DNA of 64,000 bases from Herminiimonas fonticola (GCF_003293745.1 NZ_PTLZ01000002.1:434001-498000); one strand, 5' to 3'; positions 37,845 through 48,328 are shown, counted from the first letter of the stretch. Numbers and translations are program-made. Notes: a model not told the origin generated them from the letters alone.

Positions 37845-39362
37845 ATGTGTGGCATTGTTGGCGTCGTTTCTCACAATCCCGTTAATCAATTAATCTATGA
37901 TGCGCTGCTGCTGTTGCAGCATCGCGGTCAGGATGCTGCCGGTATCGCAACCGATAACGGCAATACATTCAGCATGCACAAGGCCAACGGCCTGGTGCGT
38001 GACGTTTTCCGCACACGTAATATGCGTTCGCTGTTCGGCAATTCAGGTGTCGGTCAGGTTCGTTATCCGACTGCTGGTTCATCCAGCGCAGAAGAAGCAC
38101 AACCGTTCTACGTCAATGCACCGTTCGGCATCATCATGGCGCATAACGGCAATCTGACCAACTGGGAACAGTTGAAGATTGAGATGTTCAAGAACGATAG
38201 ACGCCACATCAACACCACGTCTGATTCAGAAGTGTTGTTGAACGTGCTGGCGCATGAAATTCAGCAAGCGACGACTGGTTATTCGCTTGATCCTGCTGCA
38301 ATTTTCAAAGCGGTATCGATGGTGCACAAACGTGTGCGCGGTTCATACGCGGTGACGGCACAGATTGCCGGTTACGGTTTGCTGGCTTTCCGCGATCCGT
38401 TCGGTATTCGTCCTTTGTGTATCGGTTTCAATGAAACCGCTCAGGGCACAGAATATCTGGTTGCGAGTGAATCGGTTGCACTGGAAGGCTTGGGCTTCCG
38501 CTTCTTGCGCGATGTCTTGCCGGGCGAAGCGATCTTCATCGATCTTGACGGCAAACTCTACAACCAGCAATGTGCAGAAAATCCAACGCTGAATCCTTGC
38601 GCGTTTGAATTCGTTTATTTCGCGCGTCCTGATTCGATTATCGACGGCGCATCGGTGTATGCAACGCGCCTGAAAATGGGCGAATATCTGGCCGAAAAAA
38701 TCGCACGCGAATTCCCGCTCGGCGATATCGACGTCGTGATGCCGATTCCTGATTCGTCGCGTCCTGCTGCGATGGAGTTGGCGCACAAACTGAATATCGA
38801 ATACCGCGAAGGCTTCATCAAGAACCGTTATATCGGCCGTACCTTCCTGATGCCGGGACAAGCAATACGCAGCAAGTCGGTGCGCCAGAAATTGAATGCC
38901 ATCGGCTCTGAATTCAAAGGTAAAAACGTCTTGCTGATCGATGACTCCATCGTGCGTGGTACGACCAGCCGCGAGATCGTGCAGATGGCGCGTGAAGCTG
39001 GTGCGAAGAAGGTCATGTTTGCATCCGCTGCGCCGCCGGTTAAATTTCCGAACGTGTACGGTATCGACATGCCTACCCGCGCAGAGTTGATTGCATACGG
39101 TCGTACTGATGAAGAAGTTTGCCGCGAAATTACGGCGGACGCGTTGATCTATCAAGATATCGATGCATTGAAACGTGCGATTTCTGACGTGAATCCAGCG
39201 TTGAAGAGCCTGGAAGCATCGTGCTTCGACGGTATCTATGTGACTGGCGATATTTCGCGTGACTATCTGGATCGCATTGAATTCGCGCGCAATAATCCGA
39301 AACCGGAAACAGACGATGCAATTCGTTCGCAGTTGAACTTGAATCTGGCGCAGGTGGATTAA
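37845..39362 (+). CDS. purF: Amidophosphoribosyltransferase
   Basis: 505 residues. It makes phosphoribosylamine from PRPP and glutamine, the first step of purine synthesis. The Ntn nucleophile is Cys2 ([10 protein letters not shown]). The PRPP loop is [23 protein letters not shown]-type and YPTAGSS segments of the glutaminase domain are present. ATG 37845 has a GAGGAG site. A terminator at 39390-39430 separates it from the next gene. Confidence 0.97.
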   Translation: MCGIVGVVSHNPVNQLIYDALLLLQHRGQDAAGIATDNGNTFSMHKANGLVRDVFRTRNMRSLFGNSGVGQVRYPTAGSSSAEEAQPFYVNAPFGIIMAHNGNLTNWEQLKIEMFKNDRRHINTTSDSEVLLNVLAHEIQQATTGYSLDPAAIFKAVSMVHKRVRGSYAVTAQIAGYGLLAFRDPFGIRPLCIGFNETAQGTEYLVASESVALEGLGFRFLRDVLPGEAIFIDLDGKLYNQQCAENPTLNPCAFEFVYFARPDSIIDGASVYATRLKMGEYLAEKIAREFPLGDIDVVMPIPDSSRPAAMELAHKLNIEYREGFIKNRYIGRTFLMPGQAIRSKSVRQKLNAIGSEFKGKNVLLIDDSIVRGTTSREIVQMAREAGAKKVMFASAAPPVKFPNVYGIDMPTRAELIAYGRTDEEVCREITADALIYQDIDALKRAISDVNPALKSLEASCFDGIYVTGDISRDYLDRIEFARNNPKPETDDAIRSQLNLNLAQVD

Positions 39363-39389
39363 CACTTTGCTGCATGACTAGCGTGCATC

Positions 39390-39430
39390 AATGCCTGCTC
39401 TGCGTACCTTGTGCGCACGCAGGCATTTTT
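39390..39430 (+). terminator. Terminator after purF
   Basis: AATGCCTGC (39390-39398) pairs with GCAGGCATT across a 22-base loop, followed by six T. Confidence 0.75.
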
Positions 39431-39455
39431 TATTGGCTATCCTGAATTGACTACG

Positions 39456-40700
39456 ATGACTAACTCTAAAAAATACGGCTTTACCACCACCACGCTGCAC
39501 AGCGATAGGCAAAAGACTATCGAGCATGGCTCATTGCACAAGCCTATCCATACCTCGGTGACCTTTGGCTATAACGATGCGCGCGAGCTCGCGACAGTGT
39601 TTCAAGGCAAACAATCCGGCTATCGCTACGGCCGTCAGGGTAACCCTACGGTATCGGCGCTGGAAGACAAGATCAACAAGATGGAAGAGGGTTTGGGCAC
39701 AATTTGCTTTGCAACCGGTATGGCAGCGATTGGCGCCGTAACGCAAGCCTTGTTGCGTGAAGGTGATCACGTTGTGTCGTCGGCCTTCCTGTTCGGCAAT
39801 ACCAACAGCCTGTGGCAAACAGTTGGCATTCAGGGCATCGACGTATCGATGGTCGACGCAACCGACGTCAAGCATGTGGAAGCGGCGATCACACCGGCGA
39901 CGCGCATTGTGTTCGTTGAAACGATTGCCAATCCACGCACACAGGTTGCCGATCTGGCGCGTATCGGCAAGTTGTGCGCTGAACGCGGGATCGTCTACAT
40001 CGTCGACAACACGATGACGTCGCCTTATCTATTCAAACCGAAAACTGTGAACGCCAGCATCGTCATCAATTCGCTGACCAAGTCGATCGGCGGCCATGGC
40101 AATGCATTGGGCGGCAGTTTGACTGACACAGGCCTGTTCGACTGGTCGCGCTTCCCCAATATTCTGGAAACCTACAAACGCAATCCGGCGCCGCAATGGG
40201 CACTGGCGCAGATTCGTGCGAAGGCATTACGCGACTTTGGCGGTTCGCTCGGACCGGAAGCAGCGCACCACCTGGCTGTTGGTTCAGAAACGATGGCCTT
40301 GCGCATGGATAGAGAATGCAAGAATGCGCTGGCCGTGACGCAAATGCTGGAGGCCGATCCGCGCGTTGCGGCTGTCTACTATCCGGGTTTGCCATCGCAT
40401 CCGCAGCACGCAATTTCTACTGAATTGTTTCGTGCTTACGGCAGCTTGTTCAGTTTTGAATTGAAGGATGGTATCGATTGCTTCGATTACCTGAATCGTT
40501 TGAAGTTGGGTGTATCGGCCAGTAATCTGGGCGATACACGCACCTTGGTGATTCCGGTTTCACACACCATTTTTTATGAAATGGGTGCTGAACGCAGAGC
40601 CAGCATGGGAATTGCCGAGTCGCTGATACGTGTTTCGATCGGGATTGAAGACACCGATGATCTGGTGGAAGACTTCCGCCAGGCGCTGGATGTTGCCTGA
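39456..40700 (+). CDS. PLP-dependent Cys/Met metabolism enzyme (transsulfuration family)
   Basis: 414 residues of the cystathionine gamma-synthase / O-succinylhomoserine sulfhydrylase family. The substrate loop SGYRYGRQGNPTVSALE, the cofactor stacking region FATGMAAIGAV, the VDNTMTSPYLFKP motif and the PLP lysine in NSLTKSIGGHGN are present. Position after purF is that of metZ in Pseudomonas, which favours a sulfhydrylase role in methionine synthesis. However, the N-terminus (GFTTTTLHSDRQKTIEHGS) is more like the cystathionine gamma-synthase-type group, so I leave the symbol blank. ATG 39456 is preferred to the upstream in-frame start at 39411, which lies inside the terminator. Confidence 0.85.
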   Translation: MTNSKKYGFTTTTLHSDRQKTIEHGSLHKPIHTSVTFGYNDARELATVFQGKQSGYRYGRQGNPTVSALEDKINKMEEGLGTICFATGMAAIGAVTQALLREGDHVVSSAFLFGNTNSLWQTVGIQGIDVSMVDATDVKHVEAAITPATRIVFVETIANPRTQVADLARIGKLCAERGIVYIVDNTMTSPYLFKPKTVNASIVINSLTKSIGGHGNALGGSLTDTGLFDWSRFPNILETYKRNPAPQWALAQIRAKALRDFGGSLGPEAAHHLAVGSETMALRMDRECKNALAVTQMLEADPRVAAVYYPGLPSHPQHAISTELFRAYGSLFSFELKDGIDCFDYLNRLKLGVSASNLGDTRTLVIPVSHTIFYEMGAERRASMGIAESLIRVSIGIEDTDDLVEDFRQALDVA

Positions 40701-40712
40701 TTTTGTGGACGT

Positions 40713-40750
40713 GTCGCCGGACTGCTGAATAGATCAGGCAGCCCGGTGAC
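40713..40750. other. Stem-loop between convergent genes, no T tract
   Basis: GTCGCCGG (40713-40720) and CCGGTGAC (40743-40750) pair with one wobble, with inner CTGC/GCAG. It lies between the PLP enzyme and LOG genes, whose stops face each other. It may stop transcripts or protect 3' ends, but lacks the T tract of a standard terminator. Confidence 0.4.
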
Positions 40751-40755
40751 AGAAC

Positions 40756-41352
40756 TTAAGGTAACAAGGTTTTAGCGGCCAGCGCATCCAGTACTTTGGT
40801 ACTCGGTTGTGGAACGAAAGTCTGCAATCTACGCAGCAAGTCGGCTGCATTTGCCTCATGCATCATCAAGTCTGCCTGATTCGCTTTCACGAAACCTTGC
40901 GCCACCTGGTTTTGCAGGAAGGCGATCAAACCATCGTAAAATTGATCCACATTCAATACGCCTACCGGTTTTTCATGGAAACCGAGTTGCGACCAGGTCA
41001 GTATTTCGAACAGTTCTTCCAGCGTGCCTATGCCGCCCGGCATGGCAATAAATCCATCCGATAATTCCGCCATCATCGCTTTGCGTTCATGCATGTCTTT
41101 GACCACGTGCATGCGCGTCAATTGATTGTGTCCGACTTCCTTGTCCATCAAGGCTTGCGGGATGACACCGGTTGCTTCTCCACCTAAACGTAATACTTCG
41201 TTGGCAATGACTCCCATCAGGCCGACGTTGCCGCCACCATAAACCAGAGCAATATTTTGCGTGACCATTTCCTTGGCGAGCGAACGGGCCGCCTCTGTAT
41301 AAATGGATTTGTTACCGAAGGAGGAGCCGCAATAGACGCAAAGGGATTTCAT
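40756..41352 (-). CDS. LOG family protein (cytokinin riboside 5'-monophosphate phosphoribohydrolase type)
   Basis: 198 residues with the Rossmann-like LOG fold. The signature MPGGIGTLEELFE and the Arg/Glu of HERKAMMAELSDGF are present. LOG enzymes release bases from nucleoside monophosphates; bacterial members often act as nucleotide monophosphate nucleosidases. N-terminal VYCGSSFGN is the phosphate loop. ATG 41352 (MKSLCVYCGSS) is the natural start. Cytoplasmic. The upstream phasin-like gene is separated from it by a terminator. Confidence 0.9.
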   Translation of the reverse strand: MKSLCVYCGSSFGNKSIYTEAARSLAKEMVTQNIALVYGGGNVGLMGVIANEVLRLGGEATGVIPQALMDKEVGHNQLTRMHVVKDMHERKAMMAELSDGFIAMPGGIGTLEELFEILTWSQLGFHEKPVGVLNVDQFYDGLIAFLQNQVAQGFVKANQADLMMHEANAADLLRRLQTFVPQPSTKVLDALAAKTLLP

Positions 41353-41401
41353 TATTCAGGGAATTTAAAGATAAGGGAGTGGAAGAGAAAGATGTGCAGC
41401 A

Positions 41402-41446
41402 TAAAAAATAAAAGCGGGATCGATGCATCGCTGCATCAACCCCGCG
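41402..41446 (-). terminator. Terminator of the phasin-like gene
   Basis: Read on the minus strand, GCGGG with TGATGCA pairs with TGCATCGA and CCCGC around GCGA, followed by TTTTATTTTTT. It lies 40 bases past the stop of the 41486-42052 gene. Confidence 0.8.
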
Positions 41447-41485
41447 GATAAAACTCAAGGCGATGATTGCATCATTTGCCGGAAT

Positions 41486-42052
41486 TTATTTGGCTGCCTT
41501 TGCCGGTGTGCGTGTTGCAGTTTTTTTTGCGACAGTTTTTTTCTTGGCAGCCGGTTTTACCGTCACTTTTTTCAACGCTACTTTTTTCGTTGCAGTTTTC
41601 TTGACAGCTTTTTTTGCCGTGGCTTTCTTCGCTGTCGGTTTTTTATCGGCTGCTTTCTTGACTGCAGATTTAGTCAGGCCATCGATACGCTTATGCAGTG
41701 CCTGCAATTCTTTTTGCGTACTGAGGCCGAGGCTGATGAGCGAACGTGTAACGGTTTGTTCAATCACTTGCTCCAGCTTTTCCCAGGAGTCGGACGCTTG
41801 CTTGCCGACGCTGCCGGTAATGGAGAGAAAGCCATCTGAAAGATCGGAGGCTTTTTCCTCTGCAATCTTTCGTGTGCGCTTTTGCAGGCTGGAGCCTTCT
41901 TTCGCCAAACGGGAAATGACTTTTCCGCCTTCTCGCTGAGTTTTCGCAAGTGCGTCTAGCCCGGCCTGCCAAATTTGCTGGGCAGAAGCGTGTACGCCAT
42001 TGTTCACTTGCTTTGGATTTGATTTCGCTGTTTTGTTTAGTTTCTTTGCCAT
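41486..42052 (-). CDS. Phasin-like protein with a histone H1-like Lys/Ala-rich tail
   Basis: 188 residues. Residues 20-125 are a coiled-coil, phasin-type domain (QQIWQAGLDALAKTQREGGK, then SWEKLEQVIEQTVTRSLISL). The C-terminal 60 residues are repeated KKAxxKKA units, as in PhaF/PhaI of Pseudomonas. Phasins coat polyhydroxyalkanoate granules; the basic tail of PhaF also binds DNA and helps granule segregation. ATG 42052 has a CGGAGAG site. No PHA synthase gene is in the window, so the assignment rests on sequence alone. Confidence 0.85.
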   Translation of the reverse strand: MAKKLNKTAKSNPKQVNNGVHASAQQIWQAGLDALAKTQREGGKVISRLAKEGSSLQKRTRKIAEEKASDLSDGFLSITGSVGKQASDSWEKLEQVIEQTVTRSLISLGLSTQKELQALHKRIDGLTKSAVKKAADKKPTAKKATAKKAVKKTATKKVALKKVTVKPAAKKKTVAKKTATRTPAKAAK

Positions 42053-42256
42053 GCGACTCTCCGTTTCTGGTTAAACAAAATGTCATGGTTGGCATGTCAC
42101 TGAGCTAGTGAAAATGCCGCAAACGCAATCAATTATAGTGGCAATAAGCTGTGCGTATGTGCATTGCTTTGATGCGCAGCTTCACTGATTTTCAGTGCGG
42201 CTGATTGTGTTTGAAGGGGAGAGTGAGTGTAGACGTCGGCAAGTGCGGCGTCTGGT

Positions 42257-42754
42257 TTACTTTGATTTGCTGATCGTTATCAGCTTGGTGCCGGCGATGC
42301 GGTCATGCAAGAACTGTCGGCTCGGATGTATGCGGGCAGTGAGGGCCCATGCAATGACATTGGCAAGTACGATAGCCACGGCAGTCCATGCTTTGGCATC
42401 CAAGGCCCACGCAATGGCCAGACCCGGCAAGAACCATAGCCATGCGAGAAAGTAGCGGGCAAGGGCGCGTTTGAATGATAGCGACTTGCCTTCAAGGGTT
42501 ACCAAGCGCATGCGCCATGTTTTCATCGGCAAGGTTTGGCCGCTATGGATCCAGAACCAGATGAAGTACGCGCCTATGACGAAGAACAGCCAATATTGCA
42601 ATGCATGGCGTAAATACAGTGCGTGGCGTTGCTGAAAAATCGGGGAGAACAACAGACCGGCAATTGCCACTACGCCGAACAGCAGCACACCTTCATAAAT
42701 CATTGTGGTCAGGCGGCGTTTTATTGTGGGTGTATTAGAAGTGTCGAATTGCAT
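42257..42754 (-). CDS. RDD family membrane protein
   Basis: 165 residues with three or four membrane segments. The RDD-type features are the early RRLTTMIYEGVLLFG (normally R..D), the central SGQTLPMKTWRMRLV and the closing HDRIAGTKLI. Function unknown; some RDD proteins are sodium/proton antiporters. It is the last of four minus-strand genes headed by a sigma factor gene, 16 bases after the DUF3106 gene. Confidence 0.88.
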   Translation of the reverse strand: MQFDTSNTPTIKRRLTTMIYEGVLLFGVVAIAGLLFSPIFQQRHALYLRHALQYWLFFVIGAYFIWFWIHSGQTLPMKTWRMRLVTLEGKSLSFKRALARYFLAWLWFLPGLAIAWALDAKAWTAVAIVLANVIAWALTARIHPSRQFLHDRIAGTKLITISKSK

Positions 42755-42770
42755 TGTGCAAACGGCTCAA

Positions 42771-43469
42771 TCAAGGCGTAGAAGAAGATAGCGGTATTGT
42801 AGACGGTTGAATGACTTCTACTGTAGGCGAGGGCTGTTTTGCTTTGGCCGATGTTGTGACTGCATTTTTTGCTTGCAGGCTAGCTTGGCCAGTGTGCTGA
42901 CGCGGCGGATTTACAATTTGTTTTTTAGGTGTAATGCTTGCTGCCAACTGCTGTTTCTTTTCTTCGGACAGTTGTTGGTACTGCTCCCATTGTTTGGCGC
43001 GTTGTTCTGCATTCAACTTCTTGACGCGGTTATAGCTTTCGCGCGCAAGACGGCGCTGTTCTGGCGATAATTTGACCCAATCCCGCATGCGGTCTTGCAT
43101 ACGCGCCTGCTCTTCGGGCGACATAGAAACAAAGCGATTCGCCAGCTCCAGCCATTTTTCCTTGCGGAAAGCATCCAATCTCGCCCAATCACCGGCCAAT
43201 GGAGCCAGCGCCTGTTGCTGAGCGTGACTTAGCTTGCTCCACTCTGATTTTGGCGCAGGGCTAGGGCGGGCTTTGACCACTGGTTTGACTGTAGGCTGTG
43301 TGGCATTGGCAGCAGGTATCGCGGTAGGCGCAACTGTTGGCGTATTAACCGGCGTAGGGGCGTTTGGTGCAGGCATGGCTTGCAGTACGCCGGCCAATGT
43401 CATCGACACCAGCAGCGCAGCGATTTTCTTCGGATGGTTTGCACCCATAGAAAAAATCCATGCCTTCAT
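42771..43469 (-). CDS. DUF3106 domain exported protein
   Basis: 232 residues. An N-terminal signal (KKIAALLVSMTLAGVLQA) leads into a Pro/Ala-rich linker and the DUF3106 helical domain (about 75-180) with its repeated SPEEQARMQDRMRDWVKLSP and LSEEKKQQLAAS helices, resembling Spy/CpxP-like periplasmic chaperone repeats. Function unknown. The start at 43469 has a GAGAGGA site; Met8 is an alternative. It lies 3 bases after the DUF3619 stop, so coupling is likely. A sensor or chaperone role in an envelope-stress circuit is an inference from context. Confidence 0.85.
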   Translation of the reverse strand: MKAWIFSMGANHPKKIAALLVSMTLAGVLQAMPAPNAPTPVNTPTVAPTAIPAANATQPTVKPVVKARPSPAPKSEWSKLSHAQQQALAPLAGDWARLDAFRKEKWLELANRFVSMSPEEQARMQDRMRDWVKLSPEQRRLARESYNRVKKLNAEQRAKQWEQYQQLSEEKKQQLAASITPKKQIVNPPRQHTGQASLQAKNAVTTSAKAKQPSPTVEVIQPSTIPLSSSTP

Positions 43470-43472
43470 GGC

Positions 43473-43883
43473 CTAGTCCTCTCCCTTGGCTAAAAATGCA
43501 CCAAAGCCGTTATCCAGGTAAGCGGAGATAGGCAGATCATCTGTTAATACTTCTGCATCGATCGCCGCAGATTCAATAATTTGCTGACGTTGCTCGAATT
43601 GATAAATACCCATCAAACCGAAAACCAGTGCAGCAAGGGGAATAGCCAAACCGGCGCGACTTATCCATGCAAAAAACTTAGGCGAAGAAGAAGACCCTGC
43701 CGAGCGGCCGGCGAAAGCAGCTTGGGGCGCAACGACATGAACAGCAGATTCCTGTTTTTTATGCGATAGCGCAATGTTGCGCGCCGATGCAAGACGTTCT
43801 ACGGTTTTTGGTGACAAATCGCTAGCGCTTTGATCCAAAGCGTGCCGCAATTTGTAGGCGAAGTCTAACTCTTTCGTTTTCAT
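43473..43883 (-). CDS. DUF3619 family membrane protein, possible anti-sigma factor
   Basis: 136 residues. A cytoplasmic helical N-terminus (MKTKELDFAYKLRHALDQSA, with ERLASARNIALSH) precedes one membrane segment near 78-98 (GLAIPLAALVFGLMGIYQF) and a short acidic C-terminus. The start at 43883 (AAAGGA site) overlaps the sigma factor stop by four bases. Family DUF3619 is regularly found right after such sigma genes. A role as the cognate anti-sigma factor is inferred from topology and coupling, not proven. Confidence 0.82.
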   Translation of the reverse strand: MKTKELDFAYKLRHALDQSASDLSPKTVERLASARNIALSHKKQESAVHVVAPQAAFAGRSAGSSSSPKFFAWISRAGLAIPLAALVFGLMGIYQFEQRQQIIESAAIDAEVLTDDLPISAYLDNGFGAFLAKGED

Positions 43884-44449
43884 AAATAGATTCCTTTGGC
43901 TTTCAGTGCCTGGGCCAAGGTATGGGTCGCGCGGGAACAATGTGTTTTAACGCTGCCCTCGGAACACCCCATGGCCGTAGCTGTTTCAGCCACGTTCAGA
44001 TCCTGCCAATAACGCATCAGGAAGGCTTCTCGTTGACGTGCCGGGAGATTTTGTACTTCAGTTTCGATAAGTTCAAGTACCTGCTTGCGTTCAAGCGTCA
44101 CCAGACCGGTCTCGGAGCCGTAGCTGCCTTCTTCTGCTTCGACCATATCCATTGCATCGAAGTTTTCCTGGTCTTCTTGTTTGTTGCCGAAGCTGGAAAA
44201 CAGGCTGATCCACGAGCTGCGGACTTTTTCGCGCCTGAAGTAGTCGCGTATTGTGTTTTGCAGGATGCGCTGGAACAGCATGGGTAACTCGGCTGCCGGC
44301 TTGTCGCCGTACTTTTCGGCGAGTTTGATCATGGCATCCTGGACAATATCTAGAGCCGATTCTTCCTTGCGTACTGCATAGAGGGCTTGCTTGAAAGCGC
44401 GGCGCTCTACGTCTTCAAGAAAATCTGAAAGTTCTTTGTCAGTTGCCAT
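43880..44449 (-). CDS. ECF-type RNA polymerase sigma factor
   Basis: 189 residues with sigma-70 region 2 (residues 10-85, ALDIVQDAMIKLAEKYGD and QNTIRDYFRREKVR) and region 4 (about 125-180, LPARQREAFLMRYWQDLNVA and CSEGSVKTHCSRATHTLAQAL, the helix-turn-helix). It would direct RNA polymerase to a stress regulon. It begins a four-gene operon (sigma, DUF3619, DUF3106, RDD) with overlapping or near-touching reading frames. Autoregulation is likely by analogy, but I did not find a clear ECF promoter upstream. Confidence 0.92.
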   Translation of the reverse strand: MATDKELSDFLEDVERRAFKQALYAVRKEESALDIVQDAMIKLAEKYGDKPAAELPMLFQRILQNTIRDYFRREKVRSSWISLFSSFGNKQEDQENFDAMDMVEAEEGSYGSETGLVTLERKQVLELIETEVQNLPARQREAFLMRYWQDLNVAETATAMGCSEGSVKTHCSRATHTLAQALKAKGIYL

Positions 44450-44965
44450 TGGATGCAGCGAATTCGGTAGAGCGCTGCCTGAGATGTTGCTGGATTAGAT
44501 ATCCCACTATTGGAATGATCACTTTTTCAAACTGCACGCATGCTAGCAAAAAAGCCTCGTTTGCGGGCATTTTTTGCGCAAAATCCTTGATTTCAAACAG
44601 CTTTCCATGAATTTCACTTGACCGGAATTGTGCAACGCAGTAACGTATCACTCCCTTCGTCACCTCGAAGGGATCCCATGGTCTTTTTGCATGTTGCGCA
44701 TGATGCAACTTTGTCGAAAGGCGCGCTTCAAAATTTGAAAGCTGTTTGCTCTAACCCGTGCCACAAGCGCGAGAAATTCGCAATCCTGCCTCAGAAACTC
44801 CGGCCGAACGAGTCGCGTTAAGCGTTTGTTTGAAGCACATTCACAGATGTGTAACGAATCGACGTGATCGCACAAAAAAGGGACGCCCCAGCACTGTTGC
44901 AGCTAGCGGTTTCAATAGGAGAGAGCATCCGATCAATTTCCAATGGACCTTGAAAGGACGTTAGC
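44450..44965. other. Long gap upstream of ilvB, likely leader region
   Basis: 516 bases between divergent genes. It should hold the sigma operon promoter and the ilvB promoter and leader. I saw no leader peptide rich in Leu, Val or Ile codons and no clear terminator hairpin. A 67-codon frame at 44618-44821 lacks family resemblance. Structured RNA motifs are known upstream of ilvB-type genes in Betaproteobacteria, but I cannot confirm one by eye. Confidence 0.5.
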
Positions 44966-46723
44966 ATGACCTCAGACGCAAGCACTACCGCAGTTAGCAA
45001 TAATAAAATCGGTGAAGAAATCACCGGTGCAGAAATCGTCGTACGTTGCCTGGCCGAAGAAGGTGTTGAACATGTGTTCGGCTACCCTGGTGGCGCAGTG
45101 CTCTACATCTACGACGCGATTTTCAGTCACAGCAAATTCCAGCATATTCTGGTGCGCCATGAGCAGGCCGCCGTGCATGCTGCTGATGCATATTCCCGCA
45201 GCTCCAATAAAGTCGGCGTTTGCCTCGTGACCTCAGGTCCGGGTGTCACCAATGCCGTCACTGGTTTGGCGACTGCGTATATGGACTCCATTCCAATGAT
45301 CATCATTTCCGGTCAGGTGCCTTCGCACGCGATTGGTCTGGATGCATTCCAGGAATGCGATACGGTCGGGATCACCCGTCCATGCGTCAAACACAATTTC
45401 CTCGTCAAGGATGTCAAGGATCTCGCCGCGACCATGAAGAAAGCATTCTTCATCGCGACTACCGGCCGTCCAGGTCCGGTGTTGATCGACATCCCTAAAG
45501 ACATTACGATGCACAAGTGCGTTTTCGAATATCCAAAAGAAGTCGAAATGCGCTCGTACAAACCGGTCGATAAAGGCCACGCCGGTCAAATCCGTAAGGC
45601 GGTGCAACTGCTGTTGCAAGCCGAACGTCCGATGATCTATACCGGCGGCGGCGTGATTCTGGCGCATGCATCCGAAGAGCTGAACAAGCTGGTCGATAAG
45701 CTCGGTTTCCCTTGCACCAATACCTTGATGGGTTTGGGTGCATACAAGGCATCGAGCGACAAGTTCGTCGGTATGCCAGGCATGCACGGAACCTACGAAG
45801 CCAACATGGCGATGCAGCATTCCGACGTGATGATCGCGATCGGTGCCCGCTTCGATGACCGTGTAATCGGTAATCCAAAACATTTTTCATCGACCCCGCG
45901 CAAGATCATTCACATCGATATCGATCCATCATCGATTTCGAAGCGCGTCAAGGTTGATATTCCTATCGTCGGCAACGTCAAGGAAGTACTGGTTGAATTG
46001 CTCGCGCAACTGGATGCAGCCGACGCCAAACCGAATACGGTTGCATTGTCCGCATGGTGGAAGCAAATCAATGAATGGCGCAAACGCGATTGCCTGAAGT
46101 TCACGGATTCGACTGAAGTCATCAAGCCACAATCGGTGATCCAGAAGGTTTGGGAAGTCACCAAGGGCGATGCCTTCATCACATCCGACGTCGGTCAACA
46201 TCAAATGTGGGCGGCGCAATACTATCCGTTCGACAAACCACGTCGCTGGATCAATTCCGGTGGTCTCGGCACGATGGGCGTAGGCTTGCCGTATGCGATG
46301 GGCGTGCAGATGGCGAACCCGGATGCAACGATCGCCTGTATCACTGGCGAAGCATCGATCCAGATGTGTATCCAGGAGCTGGCGACTTGCAAGCAATATC
46401 ACCTGACGCCAAAAATTATTCTGTTGAACAACCGTTTCCTCGGCATGGTGCGTCAATGGCAACAGCTGGAATACGGCTCGCGTTATTCCGAGTCCTACAT
46501 GGATTCGCTGCCTGATTTCAACAAGCTGGTTGAGTCCTACGGTCACGTCGGCATGAAGATTGAAAATCCAGCCGACGTCGATGGTGCACTGAAAGAAGCA
46601 TTTGATATGAAGGATCGTCTGGTATTCATGAATTTCATTACAGATCAAACCGAAAACGTCTGGCCTATGGTCAAGACCGGCAAGGGCTTGACTGAAATGT
46701 TGCTCGGCTCGGAGGATCTGTAA
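44966..46723 (+). CDS. ilvB: Acetolactate synthase large (catalytic) subunit
   Basis: 585 residues. It joins two pyruvates, or pyruvate and 2-oxobutyrate, with ThDP and FAD in valine, leucine and isoleucine synthesis. The catalytic Glu is in LVRHEQAAVHAADAYSR; the ThDP-binding stretch is ITGEASIQMCIQELATC, where the usual GDG is GEA, and NNRFLGMVRQWQQLEYG follows. Betaproteobacterial enzymes often have GEGS here, so the Ala is a small extra change. ATG 44966 has an AAAGGA site. It overlaps ilvN by one base. Confidence 0.96.
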   Translation: MTSDASTTAVSNNKIGEEITGAEIVVRCLAEEGVEHVFGYPGGAVLYIYDAIFSHSKFQHILVRHEQAAVHAADAYSRSSNKVGVCLVTSGPGVTNAVTGLATAYMDSIPMIIISGQVPSHAIGLDAFQECDTVGITRPCVKHNFLVKDVKDLAATMKKAFFIATTGRPGPVLIDIPKDITMHKCVFEYPKEVEMRSYKPVDKGHAGQIRKAVQLLLQAERPMIYTGGGVILAHASEELNKLVDKLGFPCTNTLMGLGAYKASSDKFVGMPGMHGTYEANMAMQHSDVMIAIGARFDDRVIGNPKHFSSTPRKIIHIDIDPSSISKRVKVDIPIVGNVKEVLVELLAQLDAADAKPNTVALSAWWKQINEWRKRDCLKFTDSTEVIKPQSVIQKVWEVTKGDAFITSDVGQHQMWAAQYYPFDKPRRWINSGGLGTMGVGLPYAMGVQMANPDATIACITGEASIQMCIQELATCKQYHLTPKIILLNNRFLGMVRQWQQLEYGSRYSESYMDSLPDFNKLVESYGHVGMKIENPADVDGALKEAFDMKDRLVFMNFITDQTENVWPMVKTGKGLTEMLLGSEDL

Positions 46724-47214
46724 TGCGTCATATCATTTCTGTACTGATCGAAAATGAAGCCGGTGCATTGTCGCGCGTGGTGGGTTTGTTCTCCGCGCGC
46801 GCTTACAATATCGAAACTTTGACTGTGGCACCAACTGAAGATGCAACCTTGTCGCGCATGACGATCGTCACTAGCGGCTCGGATGAGGTGATTGAACAAA
46901 TCACCAAGCATTTGAACCGTTTGATCGAAGTGGTCAAAGTGGTCGACCTGACCGAGGGTGCGTTTATCGAACGTGAGCTGATGCTCATCAAGATTCGTGC
47001 AGTCGGCAAGGAACGTGAAGAAATGAAACGTACTGCGGATATTTTCCGTGGCCGTATCATTGACGTCACTGACAAGACCTACACCATCGAATTGACTGGT
47101 AACAAAACCAAGCTCGACGCGTTTATCGATTCTATCGATCGCACGGCGATTCTGGAAACTGTCCGTACAGGCGGTTCCGGTATCGGTCGCGGCGAACGCA
47201 TACTCAAGGTTTAA
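46723..47214 (+). CDS. ilvN: Acetolactate synthase small (regulatory) subunit
   Basis: 163 residues, with an N-terminal ACT domain (HIISVLIENEAGALSRVVGL) that binds valine and gives feedback inhibition, and a C-terminal domain (RTADIFRGRIIDVTDKTYTI) that activates the catalytic subunit. Also called ilvH in many genomes. The start shares a base with the ilvB stop (TAATG), ensuring coupled translation. Confidence 0.96.
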   Translation: MRHIISVLIENEAGALSRVVGLFSARAYNIETLTVAPTEDATLSRMTIVTSGSDEVIEQITKHLNRLIEVVKVVDLTEGAFIERELMLIKIRAVGKEREEMKRTADIFRGRIIDVTDKTYTIELTGNKTKLDAFIDSIDRTAILETVRTGGSGIGRGERILKV

Positions 47215-47269
47215 GCATTTGCAAGATCAAGCAGTTTAAAAACTCAGTTTAAAACTTAGTTAAAAATAA

Positions 47270-48328
<1,059 letters not shown>

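Noticed and set aside
39411-39455. N-terminal extension of the PLP enzyme
   Set aside because: It lies inside the purF terminator and has no conservation or ribosome site.
44618-44821. 67-codon frame as an ilvB leader peptide
   Set aside because: No run of Leu, Val or Ile codons, no terminator hairpin after it and no recognised family.
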